The notes beneath the pieces were generated by a model. It worked only from the letters and a program-made list of their open reading frames with translations, searched no databases and was not told where the DNA came from. A stretch of 64,000 bases of DNA, taken from NCBI RefSeq assembly GCF_003002025.1, contig NZ_PVZB01000010.1, positions 62,001-126,000 of the forward strand, read 5' to 3'. The stretch is from Paraburkholderia sp. BL25I1N1 (GTDB lineage: Bacteria; Pseudomonadota; Gammaproteobacteria; Burkholderiales; Burkholderiaceae). Made by a program: the position numbers and the translations under genes. Below, piece by piece: positions 33,510 through 43,296 of the stretch. The first letter of the stretch is position 1, and each line of letters begins with the position of its first letter.

Positions 33510-34082
33510 TTATTTCGGCGTCACCTGCACAGCCGCCGCTGAAACGAATACCGCGTGGATCGTATCGCCGACCTTGACGTCTTTCAGATCGACGTCCGGA
33601 CCGGCTTCGAGGGTTTGCGTCTGATACGCGCCGCGCAGCGTGACCAACCGCTTCTTGCGATCGATCTTCTGCACGGTGGCGAGCACTTCGATCTGGCGCG
33701 CCGATTCGAAGCCGCCCGAAGCCGGGGCATACACCTGCGTGTCGACACGCGCGCGAATGCCCTTGTCCTTGCCGGTGACCTTCTCGGCCTTCACGAGCAG
33801 CGCATTCTTGTAGAGCACGTCCACCTGATCACCCACTTTCAGGTTGTCGAAACCCTCCACCTGCTGGCTTACGAGCACGACCACCACGTTGCCGCCCGAC
33901 CCCTTGAGCGTGAGCGTACGTGTGCCTGGATCGATACCGACGATCTGCGCCCGCACATGCACCGGCTCCACCGCGCTGACGACGCCTTGCGCGGCACTGG
34001 CCATGGCATCTTGCGCCCAGGCCGGCTGGGCTGCGGCCAACGCCGCGAACACCAACGCTGCTCCAATGGTCGTTGCCTTCAT
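33510..34082 (-). CDS. Exported protein with repeated beta-barrel-like modules
   Basis: A 190-residue protein with a signal peptide (about 1-24, ending PAWAQ). The mature part shows two similar modules: VRAQIVGIDPGTRTLTLKGS with LKVGDQVDVLYKNALLV, and VLATVQKIDRKKRLVTLRGA with VKVGDTIHAVFVSAAAV. Such OB-like repeats resemble periplasmic proteins of unknown role in Burkholderiales. The start at 34082 is preferred over an ATG two codons upstream because GAGGAG has proper spacing only to it. It stands alone. Confidence 0.75.
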   Translation of the reverse strand: MKATTIGAALVFAALAAAQPAWAQDAMASAAQGVVSAVEPVHVRAQIVGIDPGTRTLTLKGSGGNVVVVLVSQQVEGFDNLKVGDQVDVLYKNALLVKAEKVTGKDKGIRARVDTQVYAPASGGFESARQIEVLATVQKIDRKKRLVTLRGAYQTQTLEAGPDVDLKDVKVGDTIHAVFVSAAAVQVTPK

Positions 34083-34594
34083 ATGCATGCTCCTCGAGAA
34101 ATTGTTTGATGCAGCGTGACGGCGATCCGAAACCGCGAGATGCCGATTGATAACTCCATGAGTGCCTGTGTGTCTTCAGGATGATAGTTTTCAAAAGGTA
34201 CGGCGCAAATGATTTTACATGCCTTACAACGGCCTGCAATTGATTGAATTGTGATTTTCAAATAAATGCACGCAGCCCTGTAATGTGCCGCGACGTGGCG
34301 TCGCAGCGGCGTCCTGCCAGACGACAACGACGCGAGATTGCCACCGCCATTCAAAATGAACGACAGGTTTTAAATGCACCCAGCATTAAGCGGATACTGC
34401 ATGGTTGTCGAATCGGCAATCAATATTTTTTGGGGATTCAAGCATTATCGGGCGTGTCACTAGATCGGATTAGATGCTGATTCGATATGCGCCCCAGGCG
34501 CGTTGAGCACAAAAAGAAACAGCCTCGTCGCGTGAGCGACGAGGCTGTTTCATCCGGCAGCTTCAACCGTGACGCGGACTAAGCCGCTAAACGA
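34083..34594. other. Intergenic region, AT-rich, with terminator of pcaF
   Basis: 512 bp between two minus-strand genes. The stretch 34180-34270 is AT-rich and probably contains the promoter of the exported protein gene; CAATT-N5-AATTG at 34237-34251 is a small inverted repeat. A strong terminator for pcaF is at 34511-34551. No gene is seen. Confidence 0.5.
34511..34551 (-). terminator. Intrinsic terminator of pcaF
   Basis: AAACAGCCTCGTCGC (34517-34531) pairs perfectly over 15 bp with GCGACGAGGCTGTTT (34536-34550), with a GTGA loop. On the minus strand it is followed by CTTTTTG. It lies 44 bp past the pcaF stop. Confidence 0.92.
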
Positions 34595-35797
<1,203 letters not shown>

Positions 35798-36177
35798 GTG
35801 ATGTCTCCAGTTGATGTGCTGCGTGCGCCGCGCCGCGGCCGGAACTCAGGCCCGGCGCAAACCGGACGCGCAAAAAAGCGCGCCGGAAAGCGGCTGCCGG
35901 GCAGCGGCGGCGTCAATTCAGCTTAGCGCAGGATGATGAACGGTGGGCTCGAGAATGTCGCAATATGTTCTTGATACGAACAGACGGTCATATATCGAAC
36001 AACCAGACACGATAATAGGCGCGCGGCCGAAACCATGTCAAGCGCGGCCAGGCCCGCACCAGGGAATACGTGCAGGCCGCGTGCGTTTTTTCGAAGGATC
36101 AGACGAATCATGCGCCCCTGCCGGCGGCCCGTTTTCCAGGTGCCGGCACGGGGCCGGAGACTGCGTGGCGCGTGTGT
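35798..36177. other. Intergenic region upstream of pcaF
   Basis: 380 bp between denD and pcaF, both on the minus strand. It contains a cluster of GTTC/GAAC half-sites at 35967-36000 (listed separately). No gene is supported. Confidence 0.5.
35967..36000. promoter_or_regulatory. Candidate IclR/PcaR-type operator upstream of pcaF
   Basis: GTTCTTGATACGAAC at 35967-35981 is an imperfect palindrome. On the minus strand GTTCGATATA begins at 36000, similar to the first ten bases of the PcaR site GTTCGATAATCGCAC known from Pseudomonas. The sites lie 170-200 bp upstream of pcaF, rather far. The match is partial, so this is tentative. Confidence 0.35.
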
Positions 36178-37158
36178 CTAGCGGAGCTGGATATGCTCGT
36201 CCTCGATATAGCTGCGGATTACATCGGCAAAATTGCGCTCGCCGCTCAACCCCAGCCCTTCGGCACGCGACGTATCCCACCGTCCCGGCCAGCTACCCAC
36301 GATTTTTTCGACGCGCGCATCCGGCTCGAACACGATCCGTGCGGTAGCCGCGTCGCCCGCGACCTCGCGCAGCGCGGCGACCATCTCGTCGACGCTCACC
36401 GAAATACCCGGCAAATTCAACACGCGCTGGTTACCGAGCGCGGCGGAATCGAGTTCGAGTCCGGCGATCAGGCTCTCGATCGCCTTGCGCGGCGACAGCA
36501 GCCACAGGCGCGTCGAGCCCGCGACGGGGCATACCGCCGCTTCGCCGTTCAGCGGTTCGCGAATGATGCCGCTCGCGAACGACGACGCCGCCGCATTCGG
36601 CTTGCCCGGCCGCACGCTGATGGTGGGCAGGCGCAGCACGCGGCCGTCGACGAATCCGCGCCGCGCGTAATCGTTGAGCAGCAACTCCGCGATCGCCTTC
36701 TGCGCGCCATAGGACGACTGCGGATTCAGCGCGGTGTCGTTCTGCACGACGTCGGGCAATTCGCCGCCGTACACGGCGACGGAACTCGTGAACAGCACGC
36801 GCGGCCGGTGGCCACATTGCCGGCAAACTTCGAGCAGCAGCCGCGATGCATCCAGATTGATGCGCATGCCGAGATCGAAATCCGCTTCGGCCTGGCCGCT
36901 CACGACCGCGGCCAGATGGAAGATCGCCGAAGTCTGGGCGTCGATCACGCGCTCGAGCACGCTGCGCTTGGCGATGTCGCCTACTTCCGCGCGCACGCGC
37001 TTATCGCCGAAATTGTTGGCTTGCACGACGTCGAGCAGCACCAGTTCGGTGATCGCTTGCGGCGCGCCTTGCGGGTCTTTCAGGGAACCCCGCGCGAGCA
37101 GTTCGCGCGCGAGACGCTGGCCGAGAAAACCCGCACCGCCGGTAATGAGTACTTTCAT
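36178..37158 (-). CDS. denD: D-erythronate 2-dehydrogenase (extended SDR)
   Basis: A 326-residue NAD-dependent short-chain dehydrogenase/epimerase. The nucleotide motif is VLITGGAGFLGQRLA; the catalytic serine lies in SSVAVYGG and the YxxxK pair in SSYGAQKAIAE. Alone it would be called a nucleotide-sugar epimerase, but its place with otnI, otnC, otnK and ltnD identifies the DenD role: oxidation of D-erythronate to 2-oxo-tetronate. It is the last gene of the minus-strand cluster, 16 bp after otnI. Confidence 0.88.
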   Translation of the reverse strand: MKVLITGGAGFLGQRLARELLARGSLKDPQGAPQAITELVLLDVVQANNFGDKRVRAEVGDIAKRSVLERVIDAQTSAIFHLAAVVSGQAEADFDLGMRINLDASRLLLEVCRQCGHRPRVLFTSSVAVYGGELPDVVQNDTALNPQSSYGAQKAIAELLLNDYARRGFVDGRVLRLPTISVRPGKPNAAASSFASGIIREPLNGEAAVCPVAGSTRLWLLSPRKAIESLIAGLELDSAALGNQRVLNLPGISVSVDEMVAALREVAGDAATARIVFEPDARVEKIVGSWPGRWDTSRAEGLGLSGERNFADVIRSYIEDEHIQLR

Positions 37159-37174
37159 GATGTGTTCGTCCTTG

Positions 37175-37963
37175 TTAGCGGGTCGCGTTCAGATACGGTT
37201 TGAGCCAGCCGAGACCGGCCGACGTGCCCGCGCGCGGCCGGTATTCGCAGCCGATATAACCGTCGTAGCCGAGCGAGTTGATCAATTCGAGCAGGTACGG
37301 GTAGTTCAGTTCGCCCGTATCGGGCTCATGGCGCTCGGGCACGCCGGCGATCTGAATGTGGCCGATGCCGGCCATATCGCGCTTGAGTTTCACCGCAAGG
37401 TCGCCTTCAACGATCTGGCAGTGGTAGCAGTCGAATTGCACCTTAAGATTTTCTGCGCCGACTTCCGCGCAGATCGCTTGCGCTTCGTCCTGACGGGTCA
37501 GAAAGAAGCCCGGCATGTCGCGCGTATTGATCGGCTCGATCACGACGGTGATGCCCTCGGCCTGCGCCGCCTTGGCGGCATGCGCGAGATTGCTCAGGTA
37601 CACCTCGCGATGTTTCGCGCGCGGCTGATCCGCGCCGATCAGGCCGGCCATCACATGCAGTTTGTGATTGCCGAGCACGCGCGCGTAGTCGAGCGCGGTA
37701 TCGATGCCGCGGCGAAATTCATCTTCGCGGCCCGGCAGCGAGGCAATCCCACGTTCACCGCCGGCCCAGTCGCCGGGCGGCGCGTTGAAAAGCGCTTGCG
37801 TCAGACCGCTCGCGTCGAGGCGCGCCTTGATCTCGTTGGCGGGGAAATCGTACGGGAACAGAAACTCGACCGCTTCGAAGCCGTCTTGCGCGGCGGCGGC
37901 GAAACGATCGAGGAAAGCGTGCTCGTTGTACATCATCGAGAGATTGGCGGCGAAGCGAGGCAT
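37175..37963 (-). CDS. otnI: 2-oxo-tetronate isomerase (hydroxypyruvate isomerase family)
   Basis: A 262-residue TIM-barrel isomerase of the Hyi/AP-endonuclease-2 family. It shows PRFAANLSMMYNEHAFLDRF at the start, FPYDFPANEI, HVMAGLI, VVIEPIN and GCEYRP with metal-binding acids. In acid-sugar clusters OtnI converts 2-oxo-tetronate to 3-oxo-tetronate. Hydroxypyruvate isomerase activity is the alternative. The ATG at 37963 follows AAGGAG; an in-frame upstream extension lacks homology. Confidence 0.9.
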   Translation of the reverse strand: MPRFAANLSMMYNEHAFLDRFAAAAQDGFEAVEFLFPYDFPANEIKARLDASGLTQALFNAPPGDWAGGERGIASLPGREDEFRRGIDTALDYARVLGNHKLHVMAGLIGADQPRAKHREVYLSNLAHAAKAAQAEGITVVIEPINTRDMPGFFLTRQDEAQAICAEVGAENLKVQFDCYHCQIVEGDLAVKLKRDMAGIGHIQIAGVPERHEPDTGELNYPYLLELINSLGYDGYIGCEYRPRAGTSAGLGWLKPYLNATR

Positions 37964-38030
37964 GGCAGCGACTCCTTGAAAACGTTGATGCGGCGCGCGG
38001 CAGCAACGCATGCCGCGCGAGCGTGTCGAT

Positions 38031-39368
38031 TTATCGGTTGACCAGTTTGGCCGGCGTGAACCACGTGGCGATCGCGCCGATCACGAGCATGCCCGCCAGC
38101 ACATACATGCCGGTTTGCGTGCTATGCGTGAGATCCTTCAGATAGCCGATCATGTACGGGCTCGCGAATCCCGCGAGATTGCCGATCGAATTGATGATCG
38201 CGATACCGGCCGCGGCGGTCGCGCCCGACATGAACGCGGTGGGCAGCGACCAGAAGAGCGGCGCGCAGGTCAGCACGCCGGCAGCGGCGAGCGAAAGAAA
38301 CGCGATCGACACCACCGTGTTGTCCGCGAACGAAGCCGCGACCGTGAAGCCGATTGCACCGAACAGCGCCGGCACGATCAGATGCCAGCGGCGCTCACGG
38401 CGCTTGTCGGCACTGTGTCCCATCAGATTCATCACGACGATTGCGCACAGGAACGGAATCGCGCTCAGCAGACCGATATTGAACGCGCCGGTCACACCCG
38501 TCGATTTGACAAGCGTCGGCATCCAGAACGTCAGGCCGTATTGCCCGGTGACGAACGCGAAATAGATCAGCGACATCCACCACGTGCGCGGATCGCGGAA
38601 CACCGCGCCGAGCGAGTGCGCCTGGGCCTTTTCCTTCGGCTGCGCGGCGGCGATTTCATCGGTGAGCAGGCGCTTTTCGCGTTCGTTCAGCCACTTCGCG
38701 CTGGCGATGCCGTTGTCGAGATACAGGATCGTGGCGATGCCGATCGCAATGGCGGGGATCGCTTCGATCAGAAACATCCATTGCCAGCCCGCGAAACCGG
38801 AGCTGTTGTGGAACGTCTGCATGATCCAGCCGGACAGCGGATTGCCGAAGATGCCCGACACCGGAATCGCCGACATGAACACCGCAATGATCTTCGCGCG
38901 CCGATGCGACGGAAACCAGTAGGTCAGGTACAGGATCACGCCGGGATAGAAACCGGCTTCGGCGAGGCCGAGAAGAAAGCGCAAGATGTAGAACTGCATC
39001 GGCGTCTTTACGAACACGAACACAGCCGAGAGCAAGCCCCACGTAATCATGATCCGTGCGATCCAGATGCGCGCGCCGAGCTTGTGCATCAGAATGTTGC
39101 TCGGCAACTCGAACAGAAAATAGCCGATGAAGAACACGCCCGCGCCAAGACCGAACACCGTTTCGCTGAATGCCAGGTCTTGCGACATCTGCAATTTGGC
39201 AAAGCCGACATTCACGCGGTCCAGATAGGCGACCACATAGCAGAGCATCAGAAACGGCACGATGCGCCAGAATACTTTCTTATAGGTGCGCTCCACTTCA
39301 GCGGCGCCCGGTTGTCCCGCGGCGGCTGCTGAAATCGGCTGGCTCGAGGTGGCCTGATACGAACTCAT
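38031..39368 (-). CDS. MFS transporter of the anion:cation symporter type, acid-sugar uptake
   Basis: A 445-residue carrier with 12 predicted membrane helices. It begins TYKKVFWRIVPFLMLCYVVA with YLDRVNVGFAK, the hallmark of the ACS family (tartrate, glucarate, phthalate carriers). GLAEAGFYPGVILYLTYWFP and a long central loop with KWLNEREKRLL are also typical. Because it is embedded between otnI and otnC it most likely imports D-erythronate and L-threonate. Confidence 0.9.
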   Translation of the reverse strand: MSSYQATSSQPISAAAAGQPGAAEVERTYKKVFWRIVPFLMLCYVVAYLDRVNVGFAKLQMSQDLAFSETVFGLGAGVFFIGYFLFELPSNILMHKLGARIWIARIMITWGLLSAVFVFVKTPMQFYILRFLLGLAEAGFYPGVILYLTYWFPSHRRAKIIAVFMSAIPVSGIFGNPLSGWIMQTFHNSSGFAGWQWMFLIEAIPAIAIGIATILYLDNGIASAKWLNEREKRLLTDEIAAAQPKEKAQAHSLGAVFRDPRTWWMSLIYFAFVTGQYGLTFWMPTLVKSTGVTGAFNIGLLSAIPFLCAIVVMNLMGHSADKRRERRWHLIVPALFGAIGFTVAASFADNTVVSIAFLSLAAAGVLTCAPLFWSLPTAFMSGATAAAGIAIINSIGNLAGFASPYMIGYLKDLTHSTQTGMYVLAGMLVIGAIATWFTPAKLVNR

Positions 39369-39445
39369 GCATTGTCTCCTTCAGTGGATGGCCCGCTGCG
39401 TCATGTGGAGCGCAACGTGGCCTGGCTGTGTTTTGTCGGCTGCGA

Positions 39446-40108
39446 CTACCAGCTAGCGCCGAATACGGTGCGAAGTTCTTCGAGTGCGGCTTCGTCGAGC
39501 GGCGCGGGCCGCGGGTTCGTCATCAACCACAAACGCGCGGTCTCTTCGAGTTCTTCGAGCGCATAGGAGGCTTGCGCCACGGAACGCTCCCACACCACCG
39601 GCCCCAGACGTTCGAGCAGTACCGCGCGAACGCTGTCCGCCAGCGCGGCGATCTGTTCGGCGACTTGCGGATCGCCGGGCCGCTTGTAACGAATCAGGGG
39701 GACGTGGCCCACTTTCATTACGTAGTACGGCGTGATGGGCGGCAGCACGTCGGTCTCGCGCCAGACGCCCGCTAGAGTCAGCGCGACCAGATGCGTCGAA
39801 TGCGTGTGGACGATGCCGCGCGCCGCGCCGTTGCGCGCGTAGATGCCGCGATGCAAGGCCAGCGTTTTCGAGGGGCGGCCGCCGGACACCGCGTTGCCGT
39901 CGAGATCGACTTTGGCGATATCGGCGGGATCGAGCCGGCCGAGACAGGCATCGGTCGGCGTGATCAGCCAGCCGTCGTCGAGCCGCGCACTGATGTTGCC
40001 GGCGGTGCCGACCGTGTAGCCGCGTTGATAGAGACTCGCGCCGGTTACGCAGATTTCCTCGCGAACGCGTGCTTCGTCCGTTGTGTGAAGTGCGGGCGCG
40101 CCGGTCAT
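39446..40108 (-). CDS. otnC: 3-oxo-tetronate 4-phosphate decarboxylase (class II aldolase fold)
   Basis: A 220-residue class II aldolase/adducin domain. Metal-binding histidines lie in GIVHTHSTHLVA; TVGTAGNISARLDDGWLITP and KTLALHRGIY give the phosphate and proton-shuttle regions. In this pathway it decarboxylates 3-oxo-tetronate 4-phosphate to dihydroxyacetone phosphate. Its start overlaps the otnK stop by 4 bp (ATGA), so the two are coupled. Confidence 0.9.
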   Translation of the reverse strand: MTGAPALHTTDEARVREEICVTGASLYQRGYTVGTAGNISARLDDGWLITPTDACLGRLDPADIAKVDLDGNAVSGGRPSKTLALHRGIYARNGAARGIVHTHSTHLVALTLAGVWRETDVLPPITPYYVMKVGHVPLIRYKRPGDPQVAEQIAALADSVRAVLLERLGPVVWERSVAQASYALEELEETARLWLMTNPRPAPLDEAALEELRTVFGASW

Positions 40109-41415
40109 TGCGCGGCTCCGTTCAGATGACGCAGCGCTTTTTCGAAGAAGTCGGTCGTGCCGAAGTTGCCGGATTTCAGTGCGAGCGCGAGCGGTTCGGC
40201 GTCGGTCGTGGCGGTGGCCGGCACGCCGGGATCGATCTGCGCGCCGATGCGCAGCGTGTGCACGTCGAGCGCCTGCACCACTGCGCCCGAGGTCTCGCCG
40301 CCCGCCACCACGAACTTGCGCACGCCGCGTTCGTGCAGACCGCGCGCGATCGACGCCAACGTGCTTTCAACCAGATGCCCTGCTTCATTCACGCCGAGCT
40401 GGCGTTGTACCGCCTTGACTTCGTCGGGCGTGGCGGTGGCATAGATCAACATGGGCTCGGCTTTGTCGAGGTACGGCTGGGCGAAAGCCAGCGCCTGCTC
40501 GACGACGTTCTCGCCGCGCGCAGCCGCGAGCGGATCGACACGGAACGCAGGCCGTGTCGCGCGCCATTGCGCGACCTGCGCGTTGGTCGCTTTGGATGCG
40601 CTGCCGGCCAGCACCGCCGACAATCCGCTCACCTGAGGCAACTGCGCGGCATCGCCCTGCTCGTTCAGCAAACCCGCGCGGCGGAAGTTGGCCGGCAATC
40701 CCAGTGCGATACCTGAGCCGCCTGTGATCAACGTAAGATCGGCACACGCTTCGCCGAGTACGTAGAGGTCGGCATCGGACACCGCATCGGCAATCGCCAT
40801 GCGCACGCCTTCGTTACGCAACCTGTCGAAAGAGTCGCGCACGGCCGACACGCCTTGCGCCACGGCGTCATAACGCACGAGCCCGACTTTCGACTGCGTC
40901 TGCCGCTGCAGCACGCTCACGAGGTTCGCATCGCGCATCGGCGTGAGCGGATGGTTCTCCATGCCCGACACGTTGAGCAACGTGTCGCCGACGAACAGGT
41001 GGCCGCGAAAGATCGTGCGGCCGTTCTCGGGAAATGCCGGACAGGCGATCGTGAATGCGCCAGCGCTGCCGTCGCCGGACAATGCGTCGAGCAACGCGTC
41101 CGTGACCGGGCCGATATTGCCCACGTCCGTCGAATCGAAAGTCGAGCAGTATTTGAAAAAGAACTGCCGGCAGCCTTGTGCGCGCAACCAGTCGAGCGCG
41201 GCGAGCGATTGCGCGACCGCATCGGCGGCGGGAATGGTGCGCGATTTCAGCGCGACCACCAGCGCGTCGGCCTCCACCGTTTCATTCGATGCGGGCACGC
41301 CGATGGTCTGCACCGTGCGCATGCCGCCGCGCACCAGCATGTTGGCGAGATCGGTGGCGCCGGTGAAGTCGTCGGCGATGCAGCCGAGCAGCGCGCGTTT
41401 CGTTGTAGCCGTCAT
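40105..41415 (-). CDS. otnK: 3-oxo-tetronate kinase (DUF1537 family)
   Basis: A 436-residue member of the four-carbon acid sugar kinase family. The N-terminal substrate domain has LLGCIADDFTGATDLANML and FFKYCSTFDSTDVGNIGP; the C-terminal nucleotide domain has FVVAGGETSGAVVQAL. It phosphorylates 3-oxo-tetronate at C4. Length and motifs are complete. It lies 13 bp after ltnD and is coupled to otnC. Confidence 0.93.
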   Translation of the reverse strand: MTATTKRALLGCIADDFTGATDLANMLVRGGMRTVQTIGVPASNETVEADALVVALKSRTIPAADAVAQSLAALDWLRAQGCRQFFFKYCSTFDSTDVGNIGPVTDALLDALSGDGSAGAFTIACPAFPENGRTIFRGHLFVGDTLLNVSGMENHPLTPMRDANLVSVLQRQTQSKVGLVRYDAVAQGVSAVRDSFDRLRNEGVRMAIADAVSDADLYVLGEACADLTLITGGSGIALGLPANFRRAGLLNEQGDAAQLPQVSGLSAVLAGSASKATNAQVAQWRATRPAFRVDPLAAARGENVVEQALAFAQPYLDKAEPMLIYATATPDEVKAVQRQLGVNEAGHLVESTLASIARGLHERGVRKFVVAGGETSGAVVQALDVHTLRIGAQIDPGVPATATTDAEPLALALKSGNFGTTDFFEKALRHLNGAAQ

Positions 41416-41428
41416 GACGCTGACCTCC

Positions 41429-42319
41429 TCACTTCGCCGCCGGCACGTCGATGCCGGGGAAAATCTTGATCACCGCGGAATCGTCCTCGCCGCCGTGACC
41501 GGCCGTGGACGCCATCATGAACATCTGATGCGCCGCCGCCGACAGCGGCAACGGGAATTTCGAGCGGCGCGCGGTATCGAGCACGAGGCCGAGATCCTTG
41601 ACGAAAATATCGACGGCCGAGAGCGGCGTGTAGTCGCCATTCAGAATGTGCGGCACGCGGTTTTCGAACATCCACGAATTGCCCGCGCTGTGCGTGATGA
41701 CTTCGTACAGCGCATCCGGATCGACGCCTTCGCGCAAGCCGAGCGCCATGGCTTCCGCGGCCACTGCGATATGCACGCCCGCCAGCAGCTGATTGATGAT
41801 CTTCACCTTCGAGCCTGCGCCGTGTTCTGAGCCGAGGCGATACACCTTGCCCGCCATTGCGGCCAGCACGTCCTCGCATGCAGCGTAGGCCGCAGCGGGA
41901 CCGGACGTCATCATGGTCATCTCGCCGGAGGCCGCGCGCGCCGCGCCGCCGGAGACCGGCGCGTCGAGCATCTGCAAACCGGCCGCCTCGATCCGCTTGC
42001 CGAGTTCGATCGCGAAGTCCGGCGCCACGGTCGCGCTGGCGATCACCACGCCGCCCGGTTTCATCGCCGCGACCGCGCCCTGCTCGCCGAACAGCACGGC
42101 TTCGGTTTGCGCGGCATTCACGACCAGCGTGACGACCACCTCGCACTGCGCGCCGAGTTCGGCGGGCGTTGCCCACCCCACGCCGCCTTCCGCGACGAAT
42201 GCATTCAGGACCTCGCTGCGCAGATCGCACGCATGGACCCGCAGACCCGCGCGCAACAAGGAGCGCGCGACACCCAGGCCCATTGCGCCAAGACCGATGA
42301 CACCGACATTTCTGGACAT
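41429..42319 (-). CDS. ltnD: L-threonate 2-dehydrogenase
   Basis: A 296-residue beta-hydroxyacid dehydrogenase. The Rossmann motif is VGVIGLGAMGLGVARSL at 5-21; the substrate loop DAPVSGGAARAASGEMTMM covers 119-137; the catalytic lysine K173 lies in GAGSKVKIIN. In four-carbon acid sugar clusters this enzyme oxidises L-threonate to 2-oxo-tetronate, feeding the same intermediate as DenD. Tartronate semialdehyde reductase is the family alternative. It is the first enzyme gene of the cluster. Confidence 0.9.
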   Translation of the reverse strand: MSRNVGVIGLGAMGLGVARSLLRAGLRVHACDLRSEVLNAFVAEGGVGWATPAELGAQCEVVVTLVVNAAQTEAVLFGEQGAVAAMKPGGVVIASATVAPDFAIELGKRIEAAGLQMLDAPVSGGAARAASGEMTMMTSGPAAAYAACEDVLAAMAGKVYRLGSEHGAGSKVKIINQLLAGVHIAVAAEAMALGLREGVDPDALYEVITHSAGNSWMFENRVPHILNGDYTPLSAVDIFVKDLGLVLDTARRSKFPLPLSAAAHQMFMMASTAGHGGEDDSAVIKIFPGIDVPAAK

Positions 42320-42387
42320 GCTTGACCTCTATGAATTCGTTGGACGCTCGCGCGTAACACTGGGCGTTTCAAGCTCGGCAGCAAAGC

Positions 42388-43092
42388 TCAGCAGATCCCC
42401 GCTTCCGCGAGACGCCGTGCCGCGTTGTACATATGCGTTCGCGCCGCATTGCGCGCCGCCATCGGATCGCCCGCGCGAATCGCGGCGGCGATCGCCGCAT
42501 GCTCTTCGCGCACCTGACGCGAAAAGTCCTCGCGCAACGCTTCGTTGCGGCGCGTGACGACCGTGCCGGCTTCGAGGTATTGATTCAGGAACGTGAGGGT
42601 TTTGAGGAAATACGGATTGCCGGTGGCGGCCGCAATCGCGCGATGGAACGCGACGTCTTCAGCCACGCCGTCCTCGCCTTCGGCCACCGCCTCGTCGATC
42701 TTCGCGAGCGCCGCGTCGATCGACATCATGTCGGCGTCGCTGCGGCGCATGGCGGCTTCCGAGGCGACTTCCGCCTCGATGGCCCGCCGCAGCGCGAGTA
42801 TCTGCACCACCGAGCCGGGCTCGACCGCTTCCGCGTAGTCGATCCGCAGCGGCCGCACCGTGCCGTGCGCGGCGACGAACACGCCGCTGCCCTGGCGCGG
42901 CTCGACCACGCCCTCGTTCTTCAGCCGCGAAATCGCCTCGCGGATCACCGTGCGGCTCACGCCGAACTGCTGCGCCAGCACGGCCTCGGTCGGCAGCTTG
43001 CCGCCGCGTTCGAAAGTGCCTTTGTCGATCTGCTTGAGCAGCTGTTGCGCGACCGTGTCGCTCAACGCTCTCGCAGGAATCTTCTCGAACAT
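42388..43092 (-). CDS. GntR/FadR-type (FCD) transcriptional regulator of the acid-sugar cluster
   Basis: A 234-residue repressor-type protein. The winged helix-turn-helix is at about 8-75 (LPTEAVLAQQFGVSRTVIRE, then RQGSGVFV). The FCD all-helical effector domain covers about 90-220 with metal-ligand type residues (DVAFHRAIA, REEHAAIAAAI). It lies 68 bp upstream of ltnD on the same strand and probably controls the cluster and itself, with an acid sugar as inducer. Confidence 0.92.
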   Translation of the reverse strand: MFEKIPARALSDTVAQQLLKQIDKGTFERGGKLPTEAVLAQQFGVSRTVIREAISRLKNEGVVEPRQGSGVFVAAHGTVRPLRIDYAEAVEPGSVVQILALRRAIEAEVASEAAMRRSDADMMSIDAALAKIDEAVAEGEDGVAEDVAFHRAIAAATGNPYFLKTLTFLNQYLEAGTVVTRRNEALREDFSRQVREEHAAIAAAIRAGDPMAARNAARTHMYNAARRLAEAGIC

Positions 43093-43112
43093 CGATGCCT
43101 CGATTGATCATG

Positions 43113-43131
43113 TTGTCGGGTCATCATACAA
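43113..43131. promoter_or_regulatory. Candidate operator upstream of the FadR-type gene
   Basis: TTGT (43113-43116) and ACAA (43128-43131) flank CGGGTCATCAT, giving an imperfect palindrome just before the FadR-type ATG. GntR/FCD regulators often bind such TTGT...ACAA sites. The arms are only 4 bp, so support is weak. Confidence 0.3.
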
Positions 43132-43296
43132 ATTTTAGATGCGGGCTGCATCCATGCAAACCCTGGGATTTTTGTTCATCAGGCGGCAAAGTTGGCGAAA
43201 CAGAAGGCTTAAGCTATCGTCACGCCTTTAGCGCGCCGCGCGGGGAATCCAAGTGCCGCGCGGGTCCGCAGTTCTTCGAACGCATCTTCAAGGTCC

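Noticed and set aside
36178..37158. Reading denD as a UDP-glucose 4-epimerase
   Set aside because: The extended-SDR motifs fit both, but placement in an otn/ltn cluster favours D-erythronate dehydrogenase.
38010..39332. 440-codon plus-strand open frame over the MFS carrier
   Set aside because: Antisense to a carrier with family signatures; the composition is His/Arg/Glu-rich with no recognisable motif.
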